64,000 nt of DNA from Solwaraspora sp. WMMD1047 (GTDB lineage: Bacteria; Actinomycetota; Actinomycetes; Mycobacteriales; Micromonosporaceae), in the NCBI RefSeq assembly GCF_029626155.1, contig NZ_JARUBL010000001.1, forward strand, positions 620,001 through 684,000. Reading direction: 5' to 3'. This document shows, piece after piece, positions 34,170 to 41,266 of this stretch. Numbering within the stretch: the first letter of the stretch is position 1; the number at the start of each line of letters is the position of its first letter. Below the pieces are notes generated by a model, which worked only from the letters and a program-made list of their open reading frames with translations, was not told where the DNA came from and ran no database searches. Made by a program: the position numbers and the translations under genes.

Positions 34170-34210
34170 GAAGCCCCGGCCGCCATGATCGAAGGCAGTT
34201 CCGGGGCTTC
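34170..34210. terminator. Hairpin GAAGCCCCGG / CCGGGGCTTC
   Basis: A perfect 10-bp stem with a 21-base loop. It has the look of actinobacterial terminators without a T-run, but no intact gene ends immediately before it on either strand, so it may belong to a lost gene. Confidence 0.35.
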
Positions 34211-34313
34211 ACATTGGTCGAGACACAGGCAGTGCCTCCAGTGGGGCGCTCGGGCGCTCTGGGATGGTGGCGCGCCATCCCGACACCCTCCGTCCGGGCA
34301 GAGCCGAGCAGGT

Positions 34314-34373
34314 GGGCCTGCCCGGTCAAGGTCGTTCAGACGGTGGTGTGCTCCACCTTGACCGGGCAGGCCC
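34314..34373. repeat. Inverted repeat with 19-bp perfect arms
   Basis: GGGCCTGCCCGGTCAAGGT (34314-34332) and its exact complement (34355-34373) flank a 22-base loop; pairing extends a further three to four bases with one bulge. It lies about 60 bases left of the IS and is not part of it. Confidence 0.7.
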
Positions 34374-34432
34374 CACCAACTCCACGGTGTGCGGACGAAG
34401 GCCGACGGGATGGCTGAGGAGTGGAGGGTTAA

Positions 34433-35846
34433 TACTCCAACGTCATTTGGCTTGTCTGCGCTGGTAGTGGGCTCGTCGGGCGCGGGCTTGGGATGTTCGT
34501 CGCCAGATTGACCAGTGCAGGGTGTGCGCTGATGGTGGCGATGTGGCGAGGAGGAAGGCGTTGAGGAGTCGGCGGATCTCGGCGACGGTCAACGCGATGA
34601 TCTTCGGATCGGGGTCAGGGTCGGGGTCGGGCTGTTGTGCGGCGAGGATGGTCAGGATGGCCAAGGCGAGCATGGCCAGGGTGACGTGGCGGTGCCAGCC
34701 CGTCCAACCGCGGACCTGGTAGTGGTCGAGGCCGACCTGGCCTTTGCCGGTCTGGAACAGCTCTTCGATGCTCCATCGGGAGCCGGCCACTCGCACAAGT
34801 GTGTGCAGCGGGACGGGGCGGGGTGACCAGCACAGGTAGAAGGCCAGCTCACCGGTGGTGCGGTTGCGGCGGATCAGCAGCCACCGGTACTCGTCTGGCC
34901 TGGTGGCGGTGGTGATCCAGGCCCACAGGTACTCGCGTGGTCCTTTGGCCCCGGGGCCGCAGCTGTGCGGCTGCCACTCGCGGGTGGGGACCCGGTCGGC
35001 GAGGTCGTCGACGCGGATCAGGGTGCGGCCGTCGTTGACGGCCACGCGTCGGTCGCAGCCGACCGCCAGGACGTAGCCGATCTCGCGTTGTTCCAGCTCA
35101 GCGCGCAGGCCCGGGTCGGCGCCGTAGACCTCGTCGCCGGTCACCCACCCGCATGGGACACCAGCGGCGATCGCGGCGACGATCATCTGCCGGGCCAGGG
35201 CAGGCTTCGTGGCGAACCCGACCTGGTCGGGGACGCCGGCGAGGGCCAGGCGGTCGGGACGGTCGCACCAGGTCGTCTCCGGCAGGTAGAGCCGACGGTC
35301 GATCATCGCCCGCCCGCGCGGGGTGACGTAGGCCAGGAACACCCCGACCTGACTGTTCTCGACACGGCCGGCGGTGCCGGTGTACTGCCGCTGCACCCCG
35401 ACCGAGCACACCCCTTTCTTCAGGAACCCGGTCTCATCGGCGACCAGCACCGCGTCGGGGTGGCCGAGCTGTTCGATCAACCAGGAACGCACATCGTCGC
35501 GGACGGCGTCGGCGTCCCACACCGCTGTGCGCAGTAGCCGCTGCATCGCCTGCGGATCAGCGTTACCCGCCCGTTCCGCAAGCGACCAGCACGTCTTCCG
35601 TTCGGTGTCTGACAGCAGCCCTTCCACGAACTGCCCGGCCGTCGCCCGCGGCTCGGCCCGCACGAACCGATCAGCAACACGCGTCACCGCCTCATCCAGG
35701 ATGACCCGCCACCGGGCGGGGTCTACGCTGTGGCCCACGGCCATCGCGCGATCTTCGGTTGTCCTCACAAACCATCGATGATCAACGCGGTGGCCGCCCT
35801 CATCCCCACGCCACGCCCAACGCCGAAGCCAAGTGACGTTGGAGTA
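34433..35846 (-). mobile_element. IS701-family insertion sequence
   Basis: The element is 1414 bp. The terminal inverted repeats begin TACTCCAACGTCA[T/C]TTGGCTT at both ends. TTAA occurs directly outside both ends (34429-34432 and 35847-35850), a target duplication that fits the YTAR preference of the family. One transposase gene fills the element. The ends are intact, so it may be active. Confidence 0.9.
34443..35768 (-). CDS. IS701 family DDE transposase
   Basis: A 441-residue RNase H-fold transposase. Candidate catalytic residues are Asp in VLVADETGFLKKG, Asp in GWVTGDEVYGAD and Glu in SRWSIEELFQTGK. Other family blocks are RQYTGTAGRVENSQVGVFLA and YQVRGWTGWHRHVTLAMLAL. The stop codon lies inside the left inverted repeat. 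Its full length suggests it is functional. Confidence 0.93.
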   Translation of the reverse strand: MRTTEDRAMAVGHSVDPARWRVILDEAVTRVADRFVRAEPRATAGQFVEGLLSDTERKTCWSLAERAGNADPQAMQRLLRTAVWDADAVRDDVRSWLIEQLGHPDAVLVADETGFLKKGVCSVGVQRQYTGTAGRVENSQVGVFLAYVTPRGRAMIDRRLYLPETTWCDRPDRLALAGVPDQVGFATKPALARQMIVAAIAAGVPCGWVTGDEVYGADPGLRAELEQREIGYVLAVGCDRRVAVNDGRTLIRVDDLADRVPTREWQPHSCGPGAKGPREYLWAWITTATRPDEYRWLLIRRNRTTGELAFYLCWSPRPVPLHTLVRVAGSRWSIEELFQTGKGQVGLDHYQVRGWTGWHRHVTLAMLALAILTILAAQQPDPDPDPDPKIIALTVAEIRRLLNAFLLATSPPSAHTLHWSIWRRTSQARARRAHYQRRQAK

Positions 35847-36821
35847 TTAAGCGATCGGTTCCGTTGTGGCGGTAGCGTCTTCTGATTCTGAATGTCGAGG
35901 CAGCCTGAGAGCATCAGCGCGCTCTGGCGGCTCCTCGACCCACTTGCCGGCCTCATCGTCCCAACGGATGATCTGATAATCCCATTCATGTTCACATGCG
36001 GCACAGATTCGCTGGGTCCACTGAACGTCGGGGTTATCGTCCAAGATGTCGTTGTCGAAGTCGACCCGGTAAGAGTCGCAGCGAGGGCAGCGGTCCGGTT
36101 GGCCCTTGTGGTGACGGTGAAAAGCCATGCCAAAGATGCCGATGGTGTGGGAGGTCGCGTCTAGCACTAACTCCGCGTCCCAGGGCGTGGCGGACTCGTA
36201 GTGCTGCAGCCAGACGGCTAGGTCCCAACTCTTATCCGAGATGGCCTTGAGGTATGAGCGAAGCCGTCCGGTTGCTAGATGCTCGGCCGCCAGCTCTGAC
36301 CATGCTTTGAAATTGGAGGCTTTCGGCGCATCAGCGATTGTTTCGGGTGGCAGCGCCGCAGCTACGTGCCGCGCCAGCGCGATCAGCGACTCCCGGCAGT
36401 GAATCCCGACCGCTTGGTACGCCTCGGCTTCGTCCGCTCCGTTGTAGGCGTCGACTGCTTGCTTGTACTTGCGCCAGGCGACGGCTACGTAGCTCTCTTG
36501 CTCTTCGTCGCCCTGCGGCTCTGAACGGCTTCGCTCGGACAAGCGAACTCGTATCCCAACGTGGAAGGTGAGAGCGTAGTCTGCCGATCTGAATTCGTCC
36601 TGCGAGTACAAGTTAGTTGGGTTCGTCACCACCCAGTACCGGTCGGTTGTAGTGCGGACGTCCCAGACCTCGTGGGATGTGCTGAGCACCTTGGTGCTGA
36701 TCAACCGTTCAGCATGCGTTACCTCTTCACCGCGTGCTTGACCTTCGACGTAGCGCGTGATGTTACGCACTTCATGTTCCAGCTCGGCCACCTGGCTTCT
36801 CCCGCTGTGTCGGCGAGGCAC
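35847..36821 (-). CDS. Cargo protein with C-terminal zinc ribbon, unknown function
   Basis: A 324-residue soluble protein. A helical N-terminal region (VAELEHEVRNITRYVEGQAR) is followed by a middle domain with YQAVGIHCRESLIALARHVA and WSELAAEHLATGRLRSYLKA. A C-terminal zinc ribbon follows: DRCPRCDSYRVDFD, then QRICAACEHEWDYQII. The IS inserted directly after its stop; the TAA lies in the TTAA duplication and was kept. GC is lower than the element backbone. HCRESL with the zinc ribbon recalls abortive-infection-like accessory proteins, but no family is assigned. Confidence 0.65.
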   Translation of the reverse strand: MPRRHSGRSQVAELEHEVRNITRYVEGQARGEEVTHAERLISTKVLSTSHEVWDVRTTTDRYWVVTNPTNLYSQDEFRSADYALTFHVGIRVRLSERSRSEPQGDEEQESYVAVAWRKYKQAVDAYNGADEAEAYQAVGIHCRESLIALARHVAAALPPETIADAPKASNFKAWSELAAEHLATGRLRSYLKAISDKSWDLAVWLQHYESATPWDAELVLDATSHTIGIFGMAFHRHHKGQPDRCPRCDSYRVDFDNDILDDNPDVQWTQRICAACEHEWDYQIIRWDDEAGKWVEEPPERADALRLPRHSESEDATATTEPIA

Positions 36822-37251
36822 GGAGTGTAGTGCATCCGGGCTCGGTCACTAGCGGCTTTCCGACGGCTGCGGAGATTGGCACCGGCCACATGGGACCTGA
36901 CCCGATCCCCGGTGCAGCCGTGCGAGTTCACCGTTGCCGCTCGATGGCCTGTGGGCGGGCAGCCCAGACGGCACAGTGTCTGCATTGATCAGCTATCCCC
37001 GTGAGCTTGATCAACACCGCTGGAAGGGGTTCAACGTGGCGGACCGGCAGGTGGCCAGCAAGATCGTCGGGTACAGATCCGGTACACCCGAGAGCAACCA
37101 GCGGCGCCACGCGTTGGCAGGCGTCAGCAGGTCCCGCGCTGGTCGGAGCATCGATCGGTCCGATTGATGATGTTCGCTCGCTACCGTGGGTGTAAGGGGT
37201 TCAAATCCCCGACTCGCGCGGCCGGGTCGGAAAGGACGCCTCTCGGATGTG

Positions 37252-37328
37252 GGTTGGCGCGACGGTGCGGGCCGCCGCTGCGGGCGGCCTCCGGCCGTCC
37301 TCGGACGGCCCGCACCGCTGCGCCAACC
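37252..37328. repeat. Two-part long inverted repeat
   Basis: Outer arms GGTTGGCGC and GCGCCAACC (9 bp) and inner arms CGGTGCGGGCCG and CGGCCCGCACCG (12 bp) are separated by a two-base mismatch on each side (GA/CT). The 31-base centre is itself able to form small stems. Confidence 0.65.
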
Positions 37329-37458
37329 TCCCTGACGCCGTGACGATCGCGTAGGTGGTTAGCCACCGCCGAGGACGGGGCGATCGGCTGCCGCGCCGCT
37401 GCGCGGCTTGCCCTCGATGAACGTGGTCCGGGTCGCGGTGAGCCGGCGCCACGGGGAG

Positions 37459-37484
37459 CCGCCCCGGCCCGAGGGCCGGGGCGG
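37459..37484. repeat. Perfect 12-bp inverted repeat with 2-base loop
   Basis: CCGCCCCGGCCC and GGGCCGGGGCGG flank GA. The near-zero loop favours a cruciform over an RNA terminator. Confidence 0.6.
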
Positions 37485-37664
37485 GAAGCCGTACGACACC
37501 GGTCGGCCGCGCCCTCCTGGTCGTGCCATCCGCGTGCCATAAGCCGGTGCCGTAGGCGGTCGCCAGCGGTCGTGATCGGGCACCGCGACACCGCCGACGA
37601 AAAGGCGTTTCGGACAGACCAGGGCAGCCGAGAACGATCTTCCAAACTGGTGGTGTGTCAGGCG

Positions 37665-38069
37665 CTACGAGACGTCGAAGAGATGAAGGCCGTCGAACTC
37701 GGCGAAGTCGGCGTAGTCCTTGCCGTTGAAGGTCGCCAACGGCAGCCGGTCGACCAGGCAGCAGGCCGCGATCCATGAGTCGTTCGTCGGTCGGGGCCGC
37801 CCGCGATGCTGTGCCCGTGCCTGGAGCTGCCCCCAGGTCGTCGCCACCGCCTCGTCGAAGGGCAGCAGCACGACACCGGACCGCCACTGGGCGAGGTCGG
37901 CTAGCTTGCGGGGCCCCCAGCTCCGGAGCGCGGTCCACTTGGTCAGCTCCCCGAGCGTGACGAAGGTGATGCACAGGGTCTTTCCGGCTAGCCGGGCACG
38001 GAGCCGGTCGTGTAGCCGACCACGCAGGATCGCCGACGCGACGTCGGTGTCCAGGACGACCAGGCTCAC
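37665..38069 (-). CDS. vapC: PIN-domain ribonuclease toxin (VapC-like)
   Basis: A 134-residue PIN protein. The acidic residues that bind Mg are visible: Asp in VVLDTDVAS, Glu in TLGELTKW, Asp in RPTNDSWIAACC and Asp in FNGKDYADF. VapC toxins cleave tRNA or rRNA. Its start overlaps the antitoxin stop (ATGA), the standard VapBC arrangement. It lies inside the element next to attR and may stabilise it. Confidence 0.9.
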   Translation of the reverse strand: MSLVVLDTDVASAILRGRLHDRLRARLAGKTLCITFVTLGELTKWTALRSWGPRKLADLAQWRSGVVLLPFDEAVATTWGQLQARAQHRGRPRPTNDSWIAACCLVDRLPLATFNGKDYADFAEFDGLHLFDVS

Positions 38070-38263
38070 GCGGCGCCGGTTCGACGAGAGGCGTACAGGT
38101 CGGTGAGGAAGTCATCCAGCTCGGCGTCAGACTCGAACAGGTCCGGCCGGGCGAGGTCGTCAACCGAGGCGACCGGGCGGACGCCCTGACGCCGAGCCAA
38201 CTCCGCCGCCGGTACGTGCTCAGCGGTTGGCCACTCGGGGAGACTTTCGGCATTGCTCGACAT
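38066..38263 (-). CDS. vapB: VapB-like antitoxin
   Basis: A 65-residue acidic protein (EHVPAAELARRQGVRPVASV, LARPDLFESDAELDDFLTDL). Size, position directly upstream of the PIN gene and the overlapping stop/start identify it as the antitoxin. The N-terminal DNA-binding fold is not obvious; the acidic C-terminus should bind and block the toxin. Confidence 0.8.
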   Translation of the reverse strand: MSSNAESLPEWPTAEHVPAAELARRQGVRPVASVDDLARPDLFESDAELDDFLTDLYASRRTGAA

Positions 38264-38338
38264 CGCGGCTCACCTCCTCCAGCTCACAGCGGCTCCCATT
38301 CTCTCACGTACGGGGCCCCAAGCTGTGTCACCTCCACG

Positions 38339-38360
38339 CGGACTATGTACGGACTGATCT
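38339..38360 (+). repeat. Right copy of the sub-terminal 22-bp repeat
   Basis: CGGACTATGTACGGACTGAT plus CT, matching 21711-21732 at 20 of 22 positions in the same orientation. It lies 71 bases inside attR. Confidence 0.55.
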
Positions 38361-38431
38361 GGGCGGCAGATGCCGGCGCGTGACCCGCGGCCGCAGCTCA
38401 GAGACCGGTACGCGACCTGAGCCGTACTCCA

Positions 38432-38475
38432 TTCCTAAACCGTGTGTCGCAAGTTCGAATCTTGCCGGGGGCACC
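38432..38475 (+). repeat. attR, 44-bp direct repeat
   Basis: Identical to 21562-21605. It is the 3' part of the tRNA-Arg without its 5' half, and marks the right end of the element. Confidence 0.92.
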
Positions 38476-38562
38476 AGCACAAACAGAGATCAACTATCGG
38501 GTCGTTGGAACCGTTTGGGGTCACCGCGGGGGTCACAGCCGAGGGCTCAGACGCCAGCAGCA

Positions 38563-39219
38563 TCAGCCCTGACCGCCCTGTGGCATCCGAAGCACCGAGC
38601 CGGTGGGGACATCTGTCTCGCGCTCCTTGTCCGTCCGCGGGAGGAGGGCGATGGCGGTCTCGGCGATGCCCTCCAGTCGGTCGGCGTCGATCCCGGCTTT
38701 GCCGAGGGCCTCGATGCCTCGAAGCACCGCCACGACGAGCGCGGCGAGTTGGTCGGCGTCGGCGGCCGGATCGAGGTCGTTGCGACGCTGCGCGATGCGA
38801 ATGTCGTCGGCCAGGGCCGTGGCAATCCCCTCCAGTGTGCGGCGGGATCGGGTGGTGACGTCGAGGTCGTGCTCGGAGAGCTCGGCCGCGCCCTTGGCGA
38901 GTAGGCATCCGCGATGCCTGCTGTCGGCGGCGACCCCGGCCGCTGCGGCGCGGATGTGGGCACACAGTCGGGCGTAGGCCTGGTCGTCCGGCCCGGTCAG
39001 CCCACTCGTCACGGCATCTGCGATGCGCGCGCAGTAGGCGTCGAAGATCCGCAGGAACAGCTGCCTCTTGCCGCCGAAGGCGCCGTACAGGCTGCCTTTG
39101 CCCAGGCCGGTCGCGGCGGCGATGGCGTCCATGCTCGTTCCTGCGTACCCCTTGGCCCAGAACTGCTCTCGGGCAGCGTCGAGGACCGCCTTCTCGTCGA
39201 ACTCCCTCGGCCTGGCCAC
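38563..39219 (-). CDS. TetR/AcrR family regulator
   Basis: A 218-residue protein with an N-terminal TetR HTH: FDEKAVLDAAREQFWAKGYA, GTSMDAIAAATGLGKGSLYG. The C-terminal ligand domain includes RHRGCLLAKGAAELSEHDLD, which resembles the TetR_C region seen in YcdC/AefR-like members. It diverges from the SnoaL-like gene, and two 12-bp repeats lie in the shared promoter region. It probably represses that operon and itself. GTG start; no clear ribosome site. Confidence 0.87.
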   Translation of the reverse strand: MARPREFDEKAVLDAAREQFWAKGYAGTSMDAIAAATGLGKGSLYGAFGGKRQLFLRIFDAYCARIADAVTSGLTGPDDQAYARLCAHIRAAAAGVAADSRHRGCLLAKGAAELSEHDLDVTTRSRRTLEGIATALADDIRIAQRRNDLDPAADADQLAALVVAVLRGIEALGKAGIDADRLEGIAETAIALLPRTDKERETDVPTGSVLRMPQGGQG

Positions 39220-39238
39220 ATCCCGAGGATACCGGTAC

Positions 39239-39283
39239 TTGACGGATCGGTCCATAACCTCTACCGTTAGGGACGGATCGGTC
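39239..39283. promoter_or_regulatory. Promoter with paired TetR operator candidates
   Basis: GACGGATCGGTC occurs at 39241-39252 and again at 39272-39283, start to start 31 bases. Each is itself an imperfect palindrome (GAC-x-GATC-x-GTC). TTGACG (39239-39244), 17 bases, then TACCGT (39262-39267) form a good plus-strand promoter for the SnoaL-like gene, whose -35 overlaps the first repeat. Confidence 0.6.
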
Positions 39284-39333
39284 AACAACGGCCGTTGCGA
39301 CGTGAAGATGAGTCGACGAGACCTGGAGCTGAA

Positions 39334-39804
39334 ATGACGAGCAACGAAGAAATCGTCCGGGAGGCCTACCGGCTGGCGGAAGGGAGCGTCCTGGACGGCG
39401 AGGGTTTCCGTGCCCTGTTCGCCGTGGACGGAACGTTCAACGATGTGCCGAACGCGCTCACCTTCCGGGGGAACGAGATCCCGCAGGCGTTGGCTGGCCT
39501 CGCCAGCGCCTTTCCCGACATCCACCGTGAGCTCCTCGCGGTGCATGCGATCGGTGACGTCGTGGCCGTCGAGCTGCGGATCCAGGGAACGCACCTTGGC
39601 GGGTTCCCGACTCCGATCGGGGAGATCGGTCCGACTGGTCACCGAATCGATGTTCCGACGGCGGATTTCTGGTACCTGCGTGAGGGAAAGATCGAGACCT
39701 TCAACTGTTACAACGCGGCGAACGTGTGGCTTGCCCAGATCGGTGCCAGCCCCGACTTCGAGTCGGCAATCAAGGCCGCCAAGACCGTCGCCACCGCCGC
39801 GTAG
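39334..39804 (+). CDS. SnoaL-like/NTF2-fold protein
   Basis: A 156-residue protein of the NTF2 superfamily: NEEIVREAYRLAEGSVLDGE, DGTFNDVPNALTFRGNEIPQ and VAVELRIQGTHLGGFPTPIG are typical of SnoaL-like ester cyclases and carrier domains. The reaction is unknown. It is the first gene downstream of the TetR-controlled promoter; GGAG precedes the ATG by five bases. Confidence 0.82.
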   Translation: MTSNEEIVREAYRLAEGSVLDGEGFRALFAVDGTFNDVPNALTFRGNEIPQALAGLASAFPDIHRELLAVHAIGDVVAVELRIQGTHLGGFPTPIGEIGPTGHRIDVPTADFWYLREGKIETFNCYNAANVWLAQIGASPDFESAIKAAKTVATAA

Positions 39805-39857
39805 ACACCACCCCACGGCGTCCGCCGGCGGTCCACCGCTCGAACGGAGTTCTGACC

Positions 39858-40175
39858 ATGTACCAAACCAGGATCTATACCCTGCGTACGACAGAGGCGC
39901 TCGAGAGGTACGCCACTGTGTACTGGTCGCGGCACATCGCCAGCATGCCGCAGTTCGGCGTCACCGTGCGTGGCTTGTGGACCGCTCACGATCGTGACGC
40001 GCACCGCTTGGTCGCCCTGCTCTCCTTCCGGGAGGGCGTCGACCCCGCCGAGTTCACCGCCGCCTTCGTGGCGAGCCCGGAGTTCGCGGCTGACATGCAG
40101 GGCTTCGACCTCAACGACATCATCGGAGCCGAGGAACTGTTGCTCGATCCGGTCGCGGGATCTCCCTTGGCCTGA
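39858..40175 (+). CDS. NIPSNAP-family protein
   Basis: A 105-residue dimeric alpha/beta-barrel type protein: YQTRIYTLRTTEALERYATV and WTAHDRDAHRLVALLSFREG match NIPSNAP proteins. It follows the SnoaL-like gene by 53 bases. Function unknown; often found with small oxidoreductases and hydrolases. Confidence 0.78.
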   Translation: MYQTRIYTLRTTEALERYATVYWSRHIASMPQFGVTVRGLWTAHDRDAHRLVALLSFREGVDPAEFTAAFVASPEFAADMQGFDLNDIIGAEELLLDPVAGSPLA

Positions 40176-40417
40176 ACGTCGTCCGTGCGTCACGGTGGTT
40201 TCCGTGCGCCGGTGGGGTCATCCGGGTCAGCGCCGGGACGTGCGACCGGATCCGGGCGGCGTGACCAGATTTCTCTCATTGCGGAGGCTCGGTCCCTTCT
40301 GCGGGAAACGACATCGACAGGGCCGACCGGGCAAGAGCCACCTACAGCAGCCGCACCGCCGTCGACCATCTTCCGACGGTACCGATTCCTTTCCGGCTCG
40401 CCCGGGGTCTATCCGTC

Positions 40418-41266
40418 ATGACGACAACGACGAGGGACCCTAACCGCGCCCTGTGGGAGGCGTGGGCACGGGGTGAGCAGACCCCGGCCTGGGAGACGCT
40501 GGCCACGGAGCCGGATGGCGTAGAGACCGTGCGCGTCGACGAGCCGGCCGGACTGTGGCTGCGTCCGCCGGATGCCCCGGCCGGGCCGGTGATCCTGGCG
40601 ATCCACGGCGGCGGCTTCATAAGCGGGTCGGGGACCACTCATCGCAGGATGTTCGGTCACCTCGCGCGGGCGGCCGGGGTGAACACGTTCGCCGTTGAGT
40701 ACGGCCTCGTGCCGAAGCACGTGTTCCCCAGTCAGCTCGACACCGTGACGGCGGCCTACCGGTGGCTGCTCGGCAGCGGAGTCGGTCCGATCGCCGTGGC
40801 CGGCGACTCCTGCGGTGCGACGCTGGCGATCGGCCTCGCGGTACGCGTCCGGGAGGAGGGTCTGCCGATACCGGCGTCGTTGATGCTGATGTCGGCATGG
40901 GCCGATCTCGACGCCGACGGCACCTCGTACGACAAGGGCAGCGATCCGTTCTTCACCCGGGAACTGGTCCGCGGGCTGGCTGCCGGCTACCTGGCCGGGG
41001 CGGACCCGCACGATCCGTTGGCGGCGCCGGTGTACGCCGATCTGCGCGGGTTGCCGCCGACGTATCTTCAGGTCGGAGCGGAGGAGGCGCTGCTGGACGA
41101 CAGCAGGCGGCTGGTTCGGCGGATGCGGGCCGCTGGTGTCGAGGTCCGTCTGGACGAGTTCCCGGGCCAGGTGCACACATTTCAGATGGCGGCCGGTCGC
41201 ACGAGGGTGGCCGATGAGGCGGTTGGTGAGGCGGGATCGTGGCTGCGGTCGACACTGGTCAAATGA
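40418..41266 (+). CDS. Alpha/beta hydrolase (HSL/esterase family)
   Basis: A 282-residue hydrolase of the hormone-sensitive-lipase group. The oxyanion motif is HGGGF, the nucleophile Ser is in VAGDSCGATLA, the acid is in EALLDDSRR and the His in GQVHTFQM. Such enzymes cleave short-chain esters. ATG overlaps nothing upstream (242-base gap), but the stop overlaps the sigma-factor start as ATGA, which links the two. Confidence 0.9.
   Translation: MTTTTRDPNRALWEAWARGEQTPAWETLATEPDGVETVRVDEPAGLWLRPPDAPAGPVILAIHGGGFISGSGTTHRRMFGHLARAAGVNTFAVEYGLVPKHVFPSQLDTVTAAYRWLLGSGVGPIAVAGDSCGATLAIGLAVRVREEGLPIPASLMLMSAWADLDADGTSYDKGSDPFFTRELVRGLAAGYLAGADPHDPLAAPVYADLRGLPPTYLQVGAEEALLDDSRRLVRRMRAAGVEVRLDEFPGQVHTFQMAAGRTRVADEAVGEAGSWLRSTLVK

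Larger units (their letters stand above)
33662..34432. other. About 770 bases without a supported gene; contains two strong hairpins
   Basis: No frame with recognisable protein character was found. The stretch holds a hairpin GAAGCCCCGG/CCGGGGCTTC at 34170-34210 and a 19-bp-stem hairpin at 34314-34373. It ends at the IS insertion site. It may be a relic of earlier insertions. Confidence 0.5.
36822..37664. other. About 840 bases without a supported gene; palindromic sequences
   Basis: No convincing protein frame was seen. The stretch includes a T-arm-like 15-mer GGGGTTCAAATCCCC (37197-37211), a long two-part hairpin (37252-37328) and a perfect 12-bp-stem hairpin (37459-37484). Palindromes of this size in an AICE may be origin or transfer sites, but no rep-binding repeats were found. 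Confidence 0.45.
21562..38475. mobile_element. Actinomycete integrative and conjugative element (AICE, pSAM2-like) in tRNA-Arg(CCU)
   Basis: The element is about 16.9 kb, bounded by 44-bp direct repeats. Int and Xis lie next to the tRNA-side junction. The order int-xis-rep-DUF2637-FtsK-small genes-pra-korSA is the classical AICE backbone, with double-stranded DNA transfer by a single FtsK-like pump and no type IV system. An XRE regulator and a NUDIX gene follow. Cargo occupies about 32300-38300 and includes an IS701-type insertion and VapBC. No inactivating lesion was seen in the backbone genes, so the element may still be able to excise. Confidence 0.9.

Noticed and set aside
37140-37220. 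Possible second tRNA around GGGGTTCAAATCCCC
   Set aside because: No acceptor, D or anticodon arm could be paired with it; only the T-arm-like 15-mer is present.
37252-37484. Hairpins as intrinsic terminators of vapC
   Set aside because: The nearest hairpin lies about 180 bases beyond the vapC stop and neither is followed by a T-run; a different role is at least as likely.
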